Shown here piece by piece: positions 23,239-35,765 of a stretch of 64,000 nucleotides of DNA. This DNA is from Echinometra lucunter. Its lineage: Eukaryota > Echinodermata > Echinoidea > Camarodonta > Echinometridae. Numbering within the stretch: position 1 is the stretch's first letter; every line of letters starts with the position of its first letter. The position numbers were made by a program, and so were the translations under genes. Location: positions 30,202,195 to 30,266,194 of the forward strand of contig CM057156.1 in assembly GCA_029962745.1 (NCBI GenBank), in the 5' to 3' direction. The notes beneath the pieces are model-generated. The model was not told the origin of the DNA, made no database searches, and saw nothing but the letters and a program-made list of their open reading frames with translations.

Positions 23239-24640
23239 TGAGTGAAAGGAGAGGAGGGGGAGATTCGAAATAGAAAGAGATGTGGAAAGAGATTAGGAGG
23301 GAAATCGTTCGAGATAGAAAGAGGGGAAATAAGTAATGGGATGGGGAGAGAAAGAGAGAAAGAGAGAAAATGAGAGAGAGAGAGAGAGAGAGAGGGGATG
23401 AGTGAAAGAGAAAGATGAAATCGTTTGAAGATGAATAGATAAAGGACTTTTTTGTTGTTGTTTTTTTTTTCTTTTTCCCCTTTCATTTTTTATTTCGCAT
23501 CAGTGAAATATAAGGAATCACCAAAAAGATGAAGGTGAAAAACTTACATGCATAGAAACAGATAATAATGATCTTCCTGGAATTGTTTTTGGAAAAGTTG
23601 AAGCAGAACAAAAATAATTCTTGAGAATACCAATAAAATGCCATTATAAGCTATAGTAATAACAAAAAAGATCGTTGGATGTACAGAAAAAATGATGGAT
23701 GTGCAAATGTATATGAAAACAAATCATAGAAAATATCCTTTAATCGATTTCAAAGAATTTAGGAAGAGATAAATGGAGATTTCGAAGCGATATAATATCC
23801 AACATAATGCAAAAGATGTTTAGATGTCATTATATTTCCGTTATGAATTGTGTGCTGATGTATGATGGATATGGGAAAAGGCGGGGATAGATTACGGTGG
23901 ATATCCGGCGTTCTTTTCCGAGAAACATAAATCGTTATGAAAAAGAAAACATTAAAATATATACATTACCTTGAAAAATAGATCTGATTGCCTAAGACTG
24001 ATAGGCAAGAAATCATGTCCTTTGTTTTTCCTGACAAAAAAAATCTATTTGTCAGAAGGGTAATGGAAAAGAATAATCTTTTACACAGACAGAAAAAGGT
24101 GAAAATCCTCATAAAAGCAACCGAATGGTTTGGCAGCTACACAATATCAGGGAAAGGGAACCAAAATGATGAAAGCTAGCGAAAACAAAGTGGTAATCCT
24201 GTTTCCTTTGATTATTTCTTCAAAGCGCAGACAGAGTCTGAGTTTTAGGAGGCTTTTAACTTCTTCAGTCGTGAGAGCACACAAAAAAAGAAAGAAAACA
24301 TTTCCTTTGCAACAATCCTGGGAATCAAGCAATGAAATCGAGAGTGCGGATAAAATTACACTAACACACTCAAAAACAACAAAACGGGAATCACAAGAAG
24401 GGTTTTATTGGTTTACTGGTTTACTGCGGTGACTATGGACGCATGCATTATTGATGATAGCAACCGAAATAACGAGAATAATGTTACATTTGAACATGAA
24501 TGTTACATTTGAACATGAATTTAACAGAAGAATTGGGGTTCTTTCACCGTTGCCGTTTCTCCGTATAAAAAGTTTGTAACCTCAGCACTTACAGAGTTTT
24601 CTCCCCCCCCCCCCCTCCTCTTCATTTTCCTCCTCCACTA
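22860..24640. other. Intergenic low-complexity sequence
   Basis: It contains GA-rich blocks at 23195-23232 and 23340-23395 and AT-rich unique DNA. The frames at 23988-24432 have no recognisable domain and no splice context. I see no gene here. Confidence 0.5.
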
Positions 24641-24642
24641 CT

Positions 24643-24666
24643 GTACTACTACTACTACTACTACTG

Positions 24667-24758
<92 letters not shown>

Positions 24759-24900
24759 GCTACTACTACTACTGCTACTACTACTGCTACTACTGCTACT
24801 ACTGCTGCTACTGCTGCTACTACTGCTACTACTGCTACTACTGCTACTACTACTACTACTGTTACTACTACTACTACTGCTACTACTACTGCTACTACTG

Positions 24901-24972
<72 letters not shown>

Positions 24973-25038
24973 TTACTGCTACTACTGCTACTACTGCTAC
25001 TACTACTACTACTGCTGCTACTGCTACTACTGCTGCTG

Positions 25039-25124
<86 letters not shown>

Positions 25125-25270
25125 ACTACTACTGCTGCTGCTGCTACTACTACTACTACTGCTACTACTACTGCTACTACTGCTACTACTGCTACTACTG
25201 CTACTACTGCTACTACTGCTTACTACTGCTACTACTGCTACTGCTACTACTGCTACTACTACTACTGCTG

Positions 25271-25308
<38 letters not shown>

Positions 25309-25552
25309 ACTACTACTACTACTACTACTGCTACTACTACTATTGCTGCTACTATTACTACTGCTACTACTACTACTACTGCTGCTGCTACTACTACTAC
25401 TGCTGCTACTACTACTACTGCTACTACTGCTACTGCTACTACTACTACTGCTACTGCTACTACTGCTACTACTACTACTGCTATTACTGCTACTACCACT
25501 CCTCCTCCTCCTCCTCCTCCTCCTCCTCCTCCTCCTCCTACTACTACTGCTG

Positions 25553-25626
<74 letters not shown>

Positions 25627-25648
25627 GCTACTACTACTACTACTACTA
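24643..25648. repeat. One-kilobase CTA/CTG trinucleotide microsatellite
   Basis: Almost uninterrupted CTA and CTG units run for 1 kb, with a pure CTG block near 25083-25124 and a CCT block at 25500-25538. The open frames are poly-Ser, poly-Leu and poly-Val artefacts. The array resumes at 27850 after a transposon insertion. Confidence 0.95.
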
Positions 25649-26057
25649 CAATGGAAACTCATTATACCAAGGACCTTGGGACAGTGAAAATTGTTTCTTT
25701 ATACAGTTAATGTCATCATTGCATGAGTTGAAACGTTGCATAAGTCGAAGGCATTCACAACACCCCTTTCTTTAACTATCTATTGTTTTGTTGGGTTTTT
25801 TCAGTCATGTAACTTGAATTTTGTCTAAGCTGAAGTCATAAGTCCAAGTAGATATGGTAGAGTCGACTTCGGCAAGTTTGACCGTATATATCAAAAAAAA
25901 AAGAAAAAAAGAAAAAAAAAAACCCAAAGAAGATAAAGGACCTGGGCCCCGTTGCATAAAACTTACCATTGATGGTAATTTTGCCATTAATGGTAACTTC
26001 CATTTAAACCTTGAATTTGATTGGCTGTTGAGCACTGTTACCATGGTAGTTATCACT

Positions 26058-27736
26058 CAGTGGCGTAACAGCCGGGGGGGGGGCAGAGTGCCCCCTGAAG
26101 GATTTCAGCGGGAAAATCCACCAAACCACCGGGGAAAAATGAAAAGGAGGGAAAGGAAGAAAAAGGAAGGGAGAAAGGGAAAGGAAGAAGAAAGAAGGAA
26201 AAGAAAGAAGAAGAAAGGAAAAGAAAGAAGGAGAAAGGGAAAGAAAGAAGGAGAAAGGGAAAGGAAGAAGGAGAACGGGAAAGAAAAAAAAAGGAGAAAG
26301 GGCAAAAAGAAGAGAGAGAGGGAAAAGAGGGAAAGGGGGAAAAAAGAAAGCAAAGGGAAAGAAAAGAAAGGAGGGAAAATTTAGTTCCAAAACACCGGAG
26401 TTTCCGGGTGCTCCACTCCTTGGACCCCCGCAGTGGCTTTCCCTGTAGACCCCCATCAGGGGCCCTAAGCCAGAACCCTAGGACCCACCCGCTAAAGGCT
26501 TCGCAACAAGCAACTCGCGCTGCGGGCTCACCTCCGCATATTCTATTTCTAGACTTAGTTACCGGAAATTTTCGGCTCTGCCCCCCCCCCCCCCCGATAA
26601 CAGGCAGAGAATGTAAGAGACCGGGAACAGACAACGAACAATTCAAAGAAACGTCAAAGCTTCCGTGCTTCGCGCGGGAGGGGAAAATCACCATCCCTGC
26701 ACCCTCCCCCTAGCATGCCTAGGGAGTGCGCTTTGCACTATCGTCCTCCTAAAAGGAAATCCTAGCTACACCACTGATTCTAGACTTAATTACCGGGAAA
26801 TTTTTGGCTATGCGTATGCCCCCCCCCCCCGATAACAGGCAGAGAGCGTAAAAAGAGCGGGAACTGACAGCCAAAAAACGTCGGAGCTTCCGCGTTTTGC
26901 GCGGGAGGAGAGAAACTCCCCCTCCCTGCACCTTCCCCCCTAGGGAGCACTACCGTCCTCCTAAAATGAAATCCTAGTTACGCCGCAGAAGATAGACCGG
27001 AGACCGGCGCCTATCTTCTGCGGTTTACCGACAACTAACAATTCAAAGAAACGTCGGAGCTTCCGCTTCCATGCACCCTCCCCTCTAGGGAGCACTACGT
27101 TGGCGTAAATTCCGGGGGGTGGGGGGGGGGGGGGGGTGGGGGATCTATCATCCCCACTTGGGGAGAGGGGGGCTGGTGTGTACAAATTCCCCCCCCCCAT
27201 GCAGCCACACTTTTTAAGGAAGAAAATATATTTTAATTAATCAGTTAGTAAAAATTCTGAATGTCTATCATAAACAACCATCATATTTTAGAATTTCCAT
27301 TTGAAAATGCTATTGAAAACAAAAAAAGTGGTTATTTTTGGCTCGCTCGCTTTGCTCCTCGTCAATATCTTAGGATTTCCATCCGAAAATGCGATTAGAA
27401 TTGAGAAAAGTGGTTATTTTTGGCTCGCTCGCATCGCTCTTTCGTCATATTTTAGAATTTTTATTCGAAAATGCGATTCAAAAGCGGAAAAGAGGTTATT
27501 TTCTGCTCGCTCGCTTCGCTCACTCGCAAAATAGATATCAAAATGTGTGTGAGAGGGAAAAAAATCGTTTAAAAAGTTTTTCATCCCCCACTCCTCATAT
27601 TGGATTTACGCCGGTGGAGCAGTACCGTCCTCCTCCTAGCTACGCCACAGATTCTAGACATAGACTAGTTACCAGGAAATTTTGGGCTCTGCCCCCCCCC
27701 CCCCCCTTGATAACAGGTACCTGTTACGCCCCTGTT
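26058..27736. mobile_element. hAT-like non-autonomous element with internal tandem units
   Basis: The ends CAGTGGCGTAACAG and CTGTTACGCCCCTG are near-perfect inverses. The flanks are TTATCACT and TTACCACT, an 8-bp duplication with one change. Inside, a unit of about 220 bp (TTACCGG, poly-C, GATAACAGGCAGAGA, CCTAGGGAG, TCCTCCTAAAA) recurs at about 26549, 26780 and in pieces to 27725. It contains a younger element at 27098-27616. Confidence 0.75.
27098..27616. mobile_element. hAT-like element of the CGTAAATCC family, innermost of the nest
   Basis: The ends CGTTGGCGTAAATTCCGG and GGATTTACGCCGGTG are inverse. The flanks GAGCACTA (27090-27097) and GAGCAGTA (27617-27624) are an 8-bp duplication with one change. 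The inside holds about three units of some 85 bp with the motif TTTTTGGCTCGCTCGC, also found at 50940-51150. Confidence 0.72.
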
Positions 27737-27976
27737 ACCACTGATGGCAGAGTTACCATTCATGGTAAGTTTTATGCAACGGTGCCCAGGACCAGCAAAA
27801 TTATCAGGACTCTCTTTATAGCCCAGCCCTTTATACCAAGTTTCCACTGTACTACTACTACTTCTTCTCCTTCTTCTTCTTTTCCATTTTTATCATCGAG
27901 AGTAGGAAATCTACGTAAGAATATTAATGTCATAAGAAAATCTTCTTGCATTGCTATCCGCTCAAAATGAGAATGC

Positions 27977-28278
27977 CATCGGTGTAAATCCGTTTTGAGG
28001 AGGGGGGGGGGGGTGGGGGGGGGAAAGGGTGATCGACTTTTTGCCTAAATGTTTCGCGTGTGAGTAAGAAATTTCGGCCAAAAAAGTATACACATACACA
28101 CCCTTACTCACGCGAGTAGACCCCCCCCCCTACACACACACAATAATTTGTTTTATTTTGCGAGCGAGCGACGCGGGCGGGGGGGGGGGGGGGGGAGAGA
28201 TATTTGTATATGTCATCCCCCCTCGAAAAAGTGGGGGGGGGGGGGACATATCCCCCCCCCCCCGGATTTACGCCAATG
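27977..28278. mobile_element. hAT-like element, CGTAAATCC family
   Basis: The ends CATCGGTGTAAATCCG and CGGATTTACGCCAATG are inverse. The exact 8-bp duplication GAGAATGC lies on both sides (27969-27976, 28279-28286). The element carries several long G and C runs. Confidence 0.82.
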
Positions 28279-28459
28279 GAGAATGCATACAAGTTAAAGA
28301 AAAATTGCTAGAAATGAACAATAACTCCGCGATTACACATTGGAAAGCAATAGACACTTGTGGTGATCTTTTACCGAGTGATTTAGAAATTGAAACGGTA
28401 GAAATCAGTGAAGAAAAATTCATGCAACTATATGACTAGTTCCTGCATTTAAAGGGAGT

Positions 28460-28805
28460 GGAAAGTCGCAAATCTTGTGGGTCCAAAATCAATCGCCTTT
28501 TCTGCATTGCCAGCCAAACTGCACGACAACCTGGGACCAGCGAATAAAATTTCCGTGAGGGTGGGGCACCTTTCTCTTGGAATACTCACTTCGGCTTTTG
28601 TTTGGCAGAATCACTGCAAGTGATTCAGCATGAAAAGCAAGACGATCAATAAGTTGATGATCCCGATTCTTCAATATTTTGCCCGTCCCGGCGCCCGTCC
28701 ATATGTTGCTGTAATATTGCGTGTTCTTTTTTGAAAATATACGGAGCTACCCGACTGTGACTCGAATTGGGCCACCCGCCGTAACCTCATGATTTGCGAC
28801 TTTCC
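28460..28805. mobile_element. TIR element
   Basis: GGAAAGTCGCAAATC near 28460 and its inverse GATTTGCGACTTTCC near 28791-28805 bound about 345 bp of non-coding sequence. I could not define the target duplication. Confidence 0.55.
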
Positions 28806-29472
28806 AGCCCCCCCCCCCCCCCCCCGCTCCAGCCCCATTTAGAAGCATAGAGTGCTTGACATGACAGATGGGATAATTGTAAGGAAATGCAGTAAGTGTT
28901 AATAAAAAGACAAATTAGTACATGTACAGTAAATTCACTTGATTCAATATTTGATATTTGTACGGAGTGATGAAATACAAACACAAATTACTAGTACGTT
29001 ACATGTCCTTTTTATTTCTAAATTTTTCAAAATCAGTTTATACAAATATATTCAAAATAATAATAAAACAGTTGTATTCAAAGAGTACAGATTCACAAAT
29101 AAAACTGGTATACTTTGCATTATCTCCAACTATCGGGGCTAAAATAATATTGATAACAAGTTGAATACTGTATTCAACAGGCTAAAAATATATTTCATCC
29201 AGATGCTTTAAAAAAGTACAATCATAAGAAAATATTTACAAGATGGTACACATTTTGTAACTATTCAAGGTAGATGTAGCTTGGTCAGTGATTTCCAATA
29301 CATACAATTTATATGCAGTAGTGAAAACCGAGTCGATTGTGATTTTGTTTTACACTACAGAGGTATGTCAGCATCATGCAGCAGTGACTGCTACATGTAC
29401 GTTATATAGAGCCGTAATGTTGTCATTCTGTGTAAAACGGATAAATACTGGAATTATATGTTAATATATAGT

Positions 29473-29741
29473 TGGGCAATTCCATGATTAGTAACATTAC
29501 AATTGAGCAAATGTTCATACCTTTTGATGCAGCTAATTAAATATCCATTTCATTTCAAGTCCTAATCTTGAAACAACATATTCTCCCACCCAAGGTCTAC
29601 AATACATAAAGAAATAAAACGAAGAAATAAAACTTTGTATTTACAATTTCTGTATGAGTTTTAACCCCTACAATTGACCTGAATTTGAGAAAGAGCAAAA
29701 ATAAAGTTAGGGCGATGTCCACTTAATCATGGAATTGCCCA
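29473..29741. mobile_element. MITE with 18-bp perfect inverted ends
   Basis: TGGGCAATTCCATGATTA at the left and the exact inverse TAATCATGGAATTGCCCA at the right enclose about 230 bp of non-coding sequence. Confidence 0.72.
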
Positions 29742-30135
29742 GTTCATATTTTCATGTTCAATAATTACAAAATTTTCGCAATGACATAGAATACCAGATT
29801 ACATGTAATACATCTGTACTAAAAATATAAATAGATTTCACTGTTAAATGTATAATTACATGTGCACTCCACTCCTTCAACTTTCATTTTGGATTTACAA
29901 AGTATACAACCATTTGCAAATTTTACACATGCAATGGGGCTCACAGTCTCAGGCCCAAAGATGGCTTTTCTTTCAGACAAGAATAATTTGGACAGAGATA
30001 AAATCTAAGCAAAATTACAAGTTCATGCACAAGTTATGATATCTACCAGATTTCACCCAAGAGTAATATCACTATATAGTATCTAAAAGTTGCAAAGAAA
30101 AGGTCAACCAAACAGTACTGGAAAACATTTGAACT

Positions 30136-30284
30136 GGGCCCTGTCATACAAAGAGTTGTGATCGATTTGGATCAATCGCAACTTGAGATTGATCTCAACT
30201 GTGTACTTAAGAGATAGGAGTTGAGATCAATCTCAAAGTTGCGACTGATCCGAATCGATCGCAACTCTTTGTACGATGGGGCCC
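30136..30284. mobile_element. Palindromic MITE (149 bp)
   Basis: Both arms contain CAAAGAGTTG(T/C)GATCGATT-type sequence in inverse orientation, and inner arms contain TTGAGAT(T/C)GATCTCAA. The whole could fold as one hairpin. Confidence 0.7.
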
Positions 30285-30744
30285 TGGTGAACTGTGGACT
30301 ATATGACAAAAATAGGCACAAACAAGTATTTTAAAAAGTAGATCTCCTCCTATGTTACTCTAATTCAGAAATGCATACATGTAGTTGGATGTCTTCATTA
30401 TACTGTAGCAGAAATTTCTTGCCATCATCAAATTATTTTTTCAGATTATAAACAACTCACACAGGATTATTTCACCTACAAAAGCAACTCCTCTTTACAC
30501 TGATCCTACGTGGTTACATCAGCTGTAAATATGTCCAGTTAAAACAGAAAATACATTTCCACATTTTTCCGACGGAAAGCTTGAAATCTTATTTTAGCAA
30601 GCCAAATTGCAAGCAGGATCATGAAATGCAATGGGGTCAAATGTAATACATGTATATCTTCGTGTTTTTCTCCCATTATGAGCTGGAAATCTCAGTTTTA
30701 CAAGTAAACTGATGTGGTGAATGAGAAGCGGCTACATCAAAGTG

Positions 30745-32624
30745 TTATAAAAAGGGATGCTTCTCTTGTTCGTAGGGTTGTGGCTGATCTAAGCTCTCTG
30801 CTATAGGCTTGCTGAACGAGGAATTCTTCTTGAAGGGGGTGTCTAGTGTCTTGATTTGAGAAACGCCCTGAAAGAGGAGAAAAATCAAGAAATAAACAGA
30901 TTATGATCCAATAAATAATGTGTTTTACATCTACAATATGTCTTGCAAATGTTAATGCATTTTATACTACACTTATAGTCCAATTAGAAATGTATATTTT
31001 AAGAAAAATATAAGGTGCATAATACCTCACAGAATATTATCATACAGCAGAAGTCTGCAGTACATACATGTATTCCTTAAATCATCTGCATGTATGTATT
31101 CTAATAACTCTTAACAGCCAAGCAATTCACAAATAATGCTTTTTTTTCCCAGTGATCTAACATTTGTTCTACCTGTAAATTGTCAGAGGTGGGGCTTGAG
31201 TGGTAATACAGGTTTTTCTGAGGGGGGTTTTAAGCACATTTGATAACACGCAAGTGAATGAGTGCAAGACATTCCAAGCACAATCCTTTGTTGCGTCACT
31301 GTTACTCATTTTGCACACAAAAAATACCCTTTAAAAAACCCCGCCGTTTCCGTCATATCTGAACAGGCCTTTAAGATTACAGTCAATGTTATTAAGTGTT
31401 TGGTCTTCATTGGAAGTTGGGCACTCTAGTTGTATTTAAAAAATTATGATTTACAATTATATTTTCAATTCCTTTTCATGTTGTCTCATTCATACATGTA
31501 GTGCTAATAACAATTCTATTTTAGCCTCTGTGTTAAACTTACAGGAATCTTTTCTTTATGTTGGCTCCAGAATGTAATAGGTTGCTCAGTGTTGACATTG
31601 TGCTCATAAAGGGGTGCCGGTAACTCTGACTTGAAATCATCATTGAAAAAGTCTTTCTGAGTCACTGACTTGTACTCTGCAATGGGTGGCGGCTCATCGA
31701 CTTCATTCTGGAGCTCTTGGCTAACCTGGGCATAGAGGGCTCTCTCCATCAACTCTTTCTTAAGGCCTGCACAAAAGAAAGAAAATTTCTCTGGTTAATT
31801 TCTTTTTTGTGAAAGTGCCTATCATTTTAACTTTACCAAGTTTTCCTCAACAATTAACTGTTAAAGCACATTAGAAGGGAGCATGGATAAGGTTATCACT
31901 TTAATAAAATTTAATCTCTTTATTTGAACATTTGTAAATGGGAATAATTAGAAAACTCCAGATCAGCTCACGTTGCTTTGACTTGGAGACAGATTCCTTG
32001 GTTTACAAGTATGAAAAGTACTGTTACAAGATTAGTTAGAAATACAGGATTTAAAGGAAATTAAGAATTTCTTACCAACTGTTCGCACTCCACTCTTGGC
32101 AGGTTTCTGATACGATCCCATGCAAGTTGATTCCTTCTCCACACGAGAGTCTAAATCTCGTGTGAGGATGCCCTTGTGACCATCCTTGTATGGTAGAGAG
32201 CTGTTGGATGTATAACTTTCAGAAGAAGTCAGTCCCGCACTGTCAAGACCTGTCTCATAGACTTGCCTCTGTCAAAGAGTAAATGTGAATAAAACATCAC
32301 TATAACCAGTGCTTCTTGTAATGTAAGGGCTGACACAACTTGACACAAACTTAACAAAAAACATACAAAAAATTTCTTAATTCAGAAATAGTTCATAATA
32401 TTTGACTTTAGATCAGATTCTAGTAAAAATAAGAAATTATATTCAAACTTAATGTACCAACTGGAAGAGAATTAAGTTACTGATATGTTCCTCCTTAAAA
32501 CATCTTTTGCCTTGAAGTTGAATAAGACTAAGAGGAATAAAATTCTCACCTCTTCAACCCAGTTTTCCATGAGACATCTTCCTCCTGAATTGTTCAGTGT
32601 TCTTGCTGGATTCATTGTTGCCAT
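30745..32624 (-). CDS. SPAG8: SPAG8 / CFAP143, ciliary microtubule inner protein
   Basis: Four coding exons on the minus strand: 32624-32550, 32268-32076, 31766-31543 and 30867-30745. They join in frame to 204 residues plus a TAA stop. All borders are GT/AG and the phases agree. The C-terminal part carries the family signature: GRCLMENWVEE near the start, HKGILTRDL in exon 2, a QPITFWSQH stretch, then GVSQIKTLDTPFKKN and SFSKPI, matching the end of vertebrate SPAG8 as I remember it. Vertebrate SPAG8 has a long N-terminal extension that is absent here. The family is known as a microtubule inner protein of ciliary and sperm doublets. The start codon is the first of two nearby ATGs (MATM). The gene is divergent from CCDC112. 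Confidence 0.9.
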
Positions 32625-33405
32625 TTTCTTTCCTATCTGCTTAGATTCACTAATAACAGAAAGCAGATGATTTCTGGCTGGCCTCTGCCTCTGACTGATC
32701 AATGTCGCGACGTGTGCAAGTACTAAAGTAGCGTTTGTTTTTGTTGATTTGTGACTCGTGAGATCACAGACACAGGCAACACTGTCACAGGTCACCAACT
32801 GTTGAAAGTCACGACATCAGTCGACAGCAACAAGATTAAATAATGAATTAGGGCCTATACTGCTTGTCTTAAAATGAAAACGAAAAGTTCAGGGAGAATT
32901 CTCCTCTTCAACTGGATTAGATCTAACGTCACGCCTCTCTCTAGTGTTAGAGCTGGTCGGATATGGCTTGCATCTGCACTGCATATCGTGTAACTTATGG
33001 CTAGATCTAGGCTGTATGTGCGTGTTGCTGGTACATGATCAATGCATTGTTTACTGTTTCTACGCAGCAATCAACAATGGATCCTAGACAAATTGCCCAC
33101 TAAAACGTATGACCTAATTAGATTCGGCCAACGTAAGCTTGACATTTTTAAGTGCCATAAAAGATTTTCCCCTCTTCGAAGTCAGGGACTGTAAGTTCTT
33201 AGGAGGCAAACAATTATTGGATCATTGGAGTGTTGCCACATCCATGTGAATGGACACTTAAAAAAAACAACCCAATTTCCATGGGCTAGGCCACTCGATC
33301 ATCCTTCAGATACAGGGGATCATTACTTCATTAGTTCTAGCTAGACAGAAAAATCCGTCTGGTATGGGGAATTTTAAGATAATTTTACATTTTCCATCCT
33401 TCCTC

Positions 33406-33667
33406 CAGGGCCATATGTAGAAATTTTTCGGGGGGGGGGGGGGCAAGACTACATAGAATTTTCGAAAAAAAAAAACATGAAAGCGAAGGAGCAAAGCCCC
33501 GAGCAAAACGACCTAGCTTGTCATGAGGGCACTTTTGCATTTTTGAAATTGAAATTGATAGATCTGCTGCACACTTTTAATGGAATTTTGGAAAATTTTC
33601 AGTAAAAAAATGGAAGTATTGAAAAAAAAATTGGGGATGGGGGCCCTCCCCGCTGCGTATGGCCATG
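33406..33667. mobile_element. hAT-like element
   Basis: It starts CAGGGCCATATG and ends CGTATGGCCATG. The exact 8-bp duplication CCTTCCTC lies on both sides (33398-33405, 33668-33675). It carries a G run and no coding. Confidence 0.8.
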
Positions 33668-35202
33668 CCTTCCTCTAATGTGGTCAGGAAGCCAGACATA
33701 GTCTCAGACTCAGCTTAACAACCGCTGATATGAGAGACTTTTAAGCTTTTATTCGTCATGATTCTCAGTACGTTTTCCCCGTTTCTTACAGATCCAATTT
33801 GTTAGGAGGGTAAGATTGTTGAAATTAAAACAAAAACAAACAAAAATTGGTCAAACTTTATTTTCCAACCTGCATGAAAATGAGCTCTTAAAGATTCTGA
33901 CAAAATTATCAAATTTTCAATTCAGCAATGAACAATGACAATATAATTTTATTTTGAGTATGGGCCAAAAGTATGGGCACGCACTGGCTTACTGCTAGGA
34001 TTTTTTTTTTCAAGGGGGGGGGGGGGTGCCTTCCTCCAAAGTTTTCACGAACAAGCATTGTTTTTTTTTTTCATCATATTGTTTATATGATCTTCATGCA
34101 TGGTCATTGCATCGAATTTTCCTGAATATCTAGCCGATTGGACCATTTTTATTCTGTTTTTCTTCATTTTCCTCAGATTTTTTTTTTTTTGTTCTCAGTC
34201 TATGCCTGTCATCAGTTGGTCCATCCCTTATTCATTATTCTACTTTATTTTCATTTGTTTTGGGGTTTTTTTTTCAGGGGGGGGGGGAATAGTGCGACCT
34301 CCGAAATATTTGGCCCATTTTGCCACTGGGGATACAAATAAAACATTCATTAAATCATCACAACATGGCATCTGTCAACTAAATCTCTAGACGGATCTTT
34401 TTATTACATTAATTTTATTTATTTATTTTTTTTTTTTTTTTACATCATTCAGTATTACGTTCAGCATCTCAAATACTGCCAGTCCGAGTTACTTACTGGA
34501 CGATTTGTGTAACGTCAGGCCGATTAAAATAAATGCCAATTTGTATTCCATTTATTAGATTATCCATTATACTTTAAAATTAAAAAATCAAAATTCATTT
34601 AATAATTAATTTAAGTGGTATTTTTAAATTTCTTAACACGTTTAAAAGGAAATATGTTTATTATTTTGTTTTCACACAATAACTGATGTGAAGTAGTGTA
34701 CATGACTTAAATATGGCGGCTCCCGTGAGTGAAAATTATTTTGAGATTCATATAAACACCTTCTCTCTCTCTCTTTAACGCTACTTGTATTTCGATTTTC
34801 TGATTTTGAAATTATTTTGTGGAATTTATTTGCTGTTGATTGATAACGTACTTGAATGATTGTGATTCTGTGAGTGTTTATGAGAAGGTTATGAATTTTG
34901 TTGACTCTAAATTGCCCCACCTACCGCTTTCTGTGTATGGTTGACAACCTCCTGGGACCCTGTCATCAAATGACAGTCGTACATCGTTTTGCACTCATAG
35001 GGCCAAATGTACCTCGGACTGTGGCGAACATTCACCGTTGCAACAGTCAAAAACAGACAACAAAATTACCTTGAGCAAGATTTGTTTTTTGTTTTTCTTC
35101 AAATTTGCTAGATTCTATATCTGATTCAGCCATATTTGAATGTTAGTGAAGGAATAAAATTAGGAGTTGCTATGCCATTGCCAGGTTTGAGCTTGCCTGA
35201 GT

Positions 35203-35321
35203 AGTCCAGGGACGTCTGGATAGAAAAAAAAAAAAAAAAAAACCGCTAACGCTATTACTCTCCATAGCGTTAGCGTTTGTTTGTTTTTGTTTTTTTTTTA
35301 CTCTCCAGACGTCCCTGGACT
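35203..35321. repeat. 119-bp palindrome
   Basis: AGTCCAGGGACGTCTGGA and its inverse TCCAGACGTCCCTGGACT form the ends. CGCTAACGCTAT and ATAGCGTTAGCG form an inner stem, separated by A and T runs. It is probably a small MITE. Confidence 0.75.
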
Positions 35322-35765
35322 AGTGATTTCAATTTTTGTGAGTTATATTGTGCTATGAATTTCTTATGTGTTTCTCTGATTTTCTCCTTCAAACTTTTTA
35401 TTTATTTATATTTTTGAGGTCTGCTGCCCAAGTGTTATCTGAACCAAGGGTGAATTAGGATTGATGTCAATTACAGCTTTGAATTTTGGAGAAGAAGGGC
35501 AAACATGAGAATGTTGAACACAAAACTCAAAATGGGCTGACATTAGGTCACATCAGGTAAAGTGACTCGATAAGAGTATGACCAATTTTCATAAACTTGG
35601 TGTCAAAAAAAATGCCCAAGACTTGAAGAAAAGAGTCAGAAAGGGGTGTGGCATGACATGCAGCAGTTTGAACGGCCCTGCGAAATTAGTCTAAGGGGGA
35701 CATGCCCCGTCCTCTTTGTGTTCATGCAAACCTTTAATTCTGCTGAATTTCAACAGAGAGCAAAG

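Larger units (their letters stand above)
25935..27795. mobile_element. Palindromic TIR element, itself interrupted
   Basis: The left arm (GTTGCATAAAACTTACCAT, 25954 on) and the right arm (ATGGTAAGTTTTATGCAAC, to 27781) are exact inverses over about 19 bp, and similarity runs further inward. The hAT-like element 26058-27736 separates them. Confidence 0.72.
25649..27849. mobile_element. pogo/Tigger-like MITE split by later insertions
   Basis: The left end is CAATGGAAACTCATTATACC (25649) and the right end is the inverse, TATACCAAGTTTCCACTG (to 27849). TA lies on both sides and CTA repeats lie beyond both ends, so it inserted in the microsatellite. Its original middle is interrupted at about 25935-27795. 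The ends resemble the copy at 46474-46650. Confidence 0.7.
28840..30744. other. AT-rich sequence downstream of SPAG8, including its likely 3' UTR
   Basis: No other gene is seen. It holds palindromic elements at 29473-29741 (ends TGGGCAATTCCATGATTA and its inverse) and 30136-30284 (GGGCCCTGTCATACAAAGAG and an imperfect inverse). The SPAG8 3' UTR must begin at 30744 going left, but its end cannot be fixed. Confidence 0.55.
32625..35765. other. Divergent intergenic region between SPAG8 and CCDC112
   Basis: Both promoters should lie here. I see no defined motif. It contains a hAT-like element (33406-33667), a palindrome (35203-35321), A/T and G runs at about 34010-34280, and otherwise AT-rich DNA. 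The start of CCDC112 mRNA probably includes a 5' UTR exon upstream of 35766. Confidence 0.5.

Noticed and set aside
24582..25687. Long open frames of Ser, Val and Leu on both strands
   Set aside because: They are translations of the CTA/CTG/CCT microsatellite; no start context, splice sites or non-repeat domain.
26053..26694. Minus-strand frame of 213 codons rich in Phe, Ser and Pro
   Set aside because: It reads a purine-rich stretch (26130-26375) inside the hAT-like element; composition artefact.
35646..35765. N-terminal extension of CCDC112 from the ATG at 35646
   Set aside because: The 40 extra codons lack similarity to the family, and TTCAACAG just before 35766 looks like a splice acceptor for a 5' UTR exon. 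Not fully excluded.
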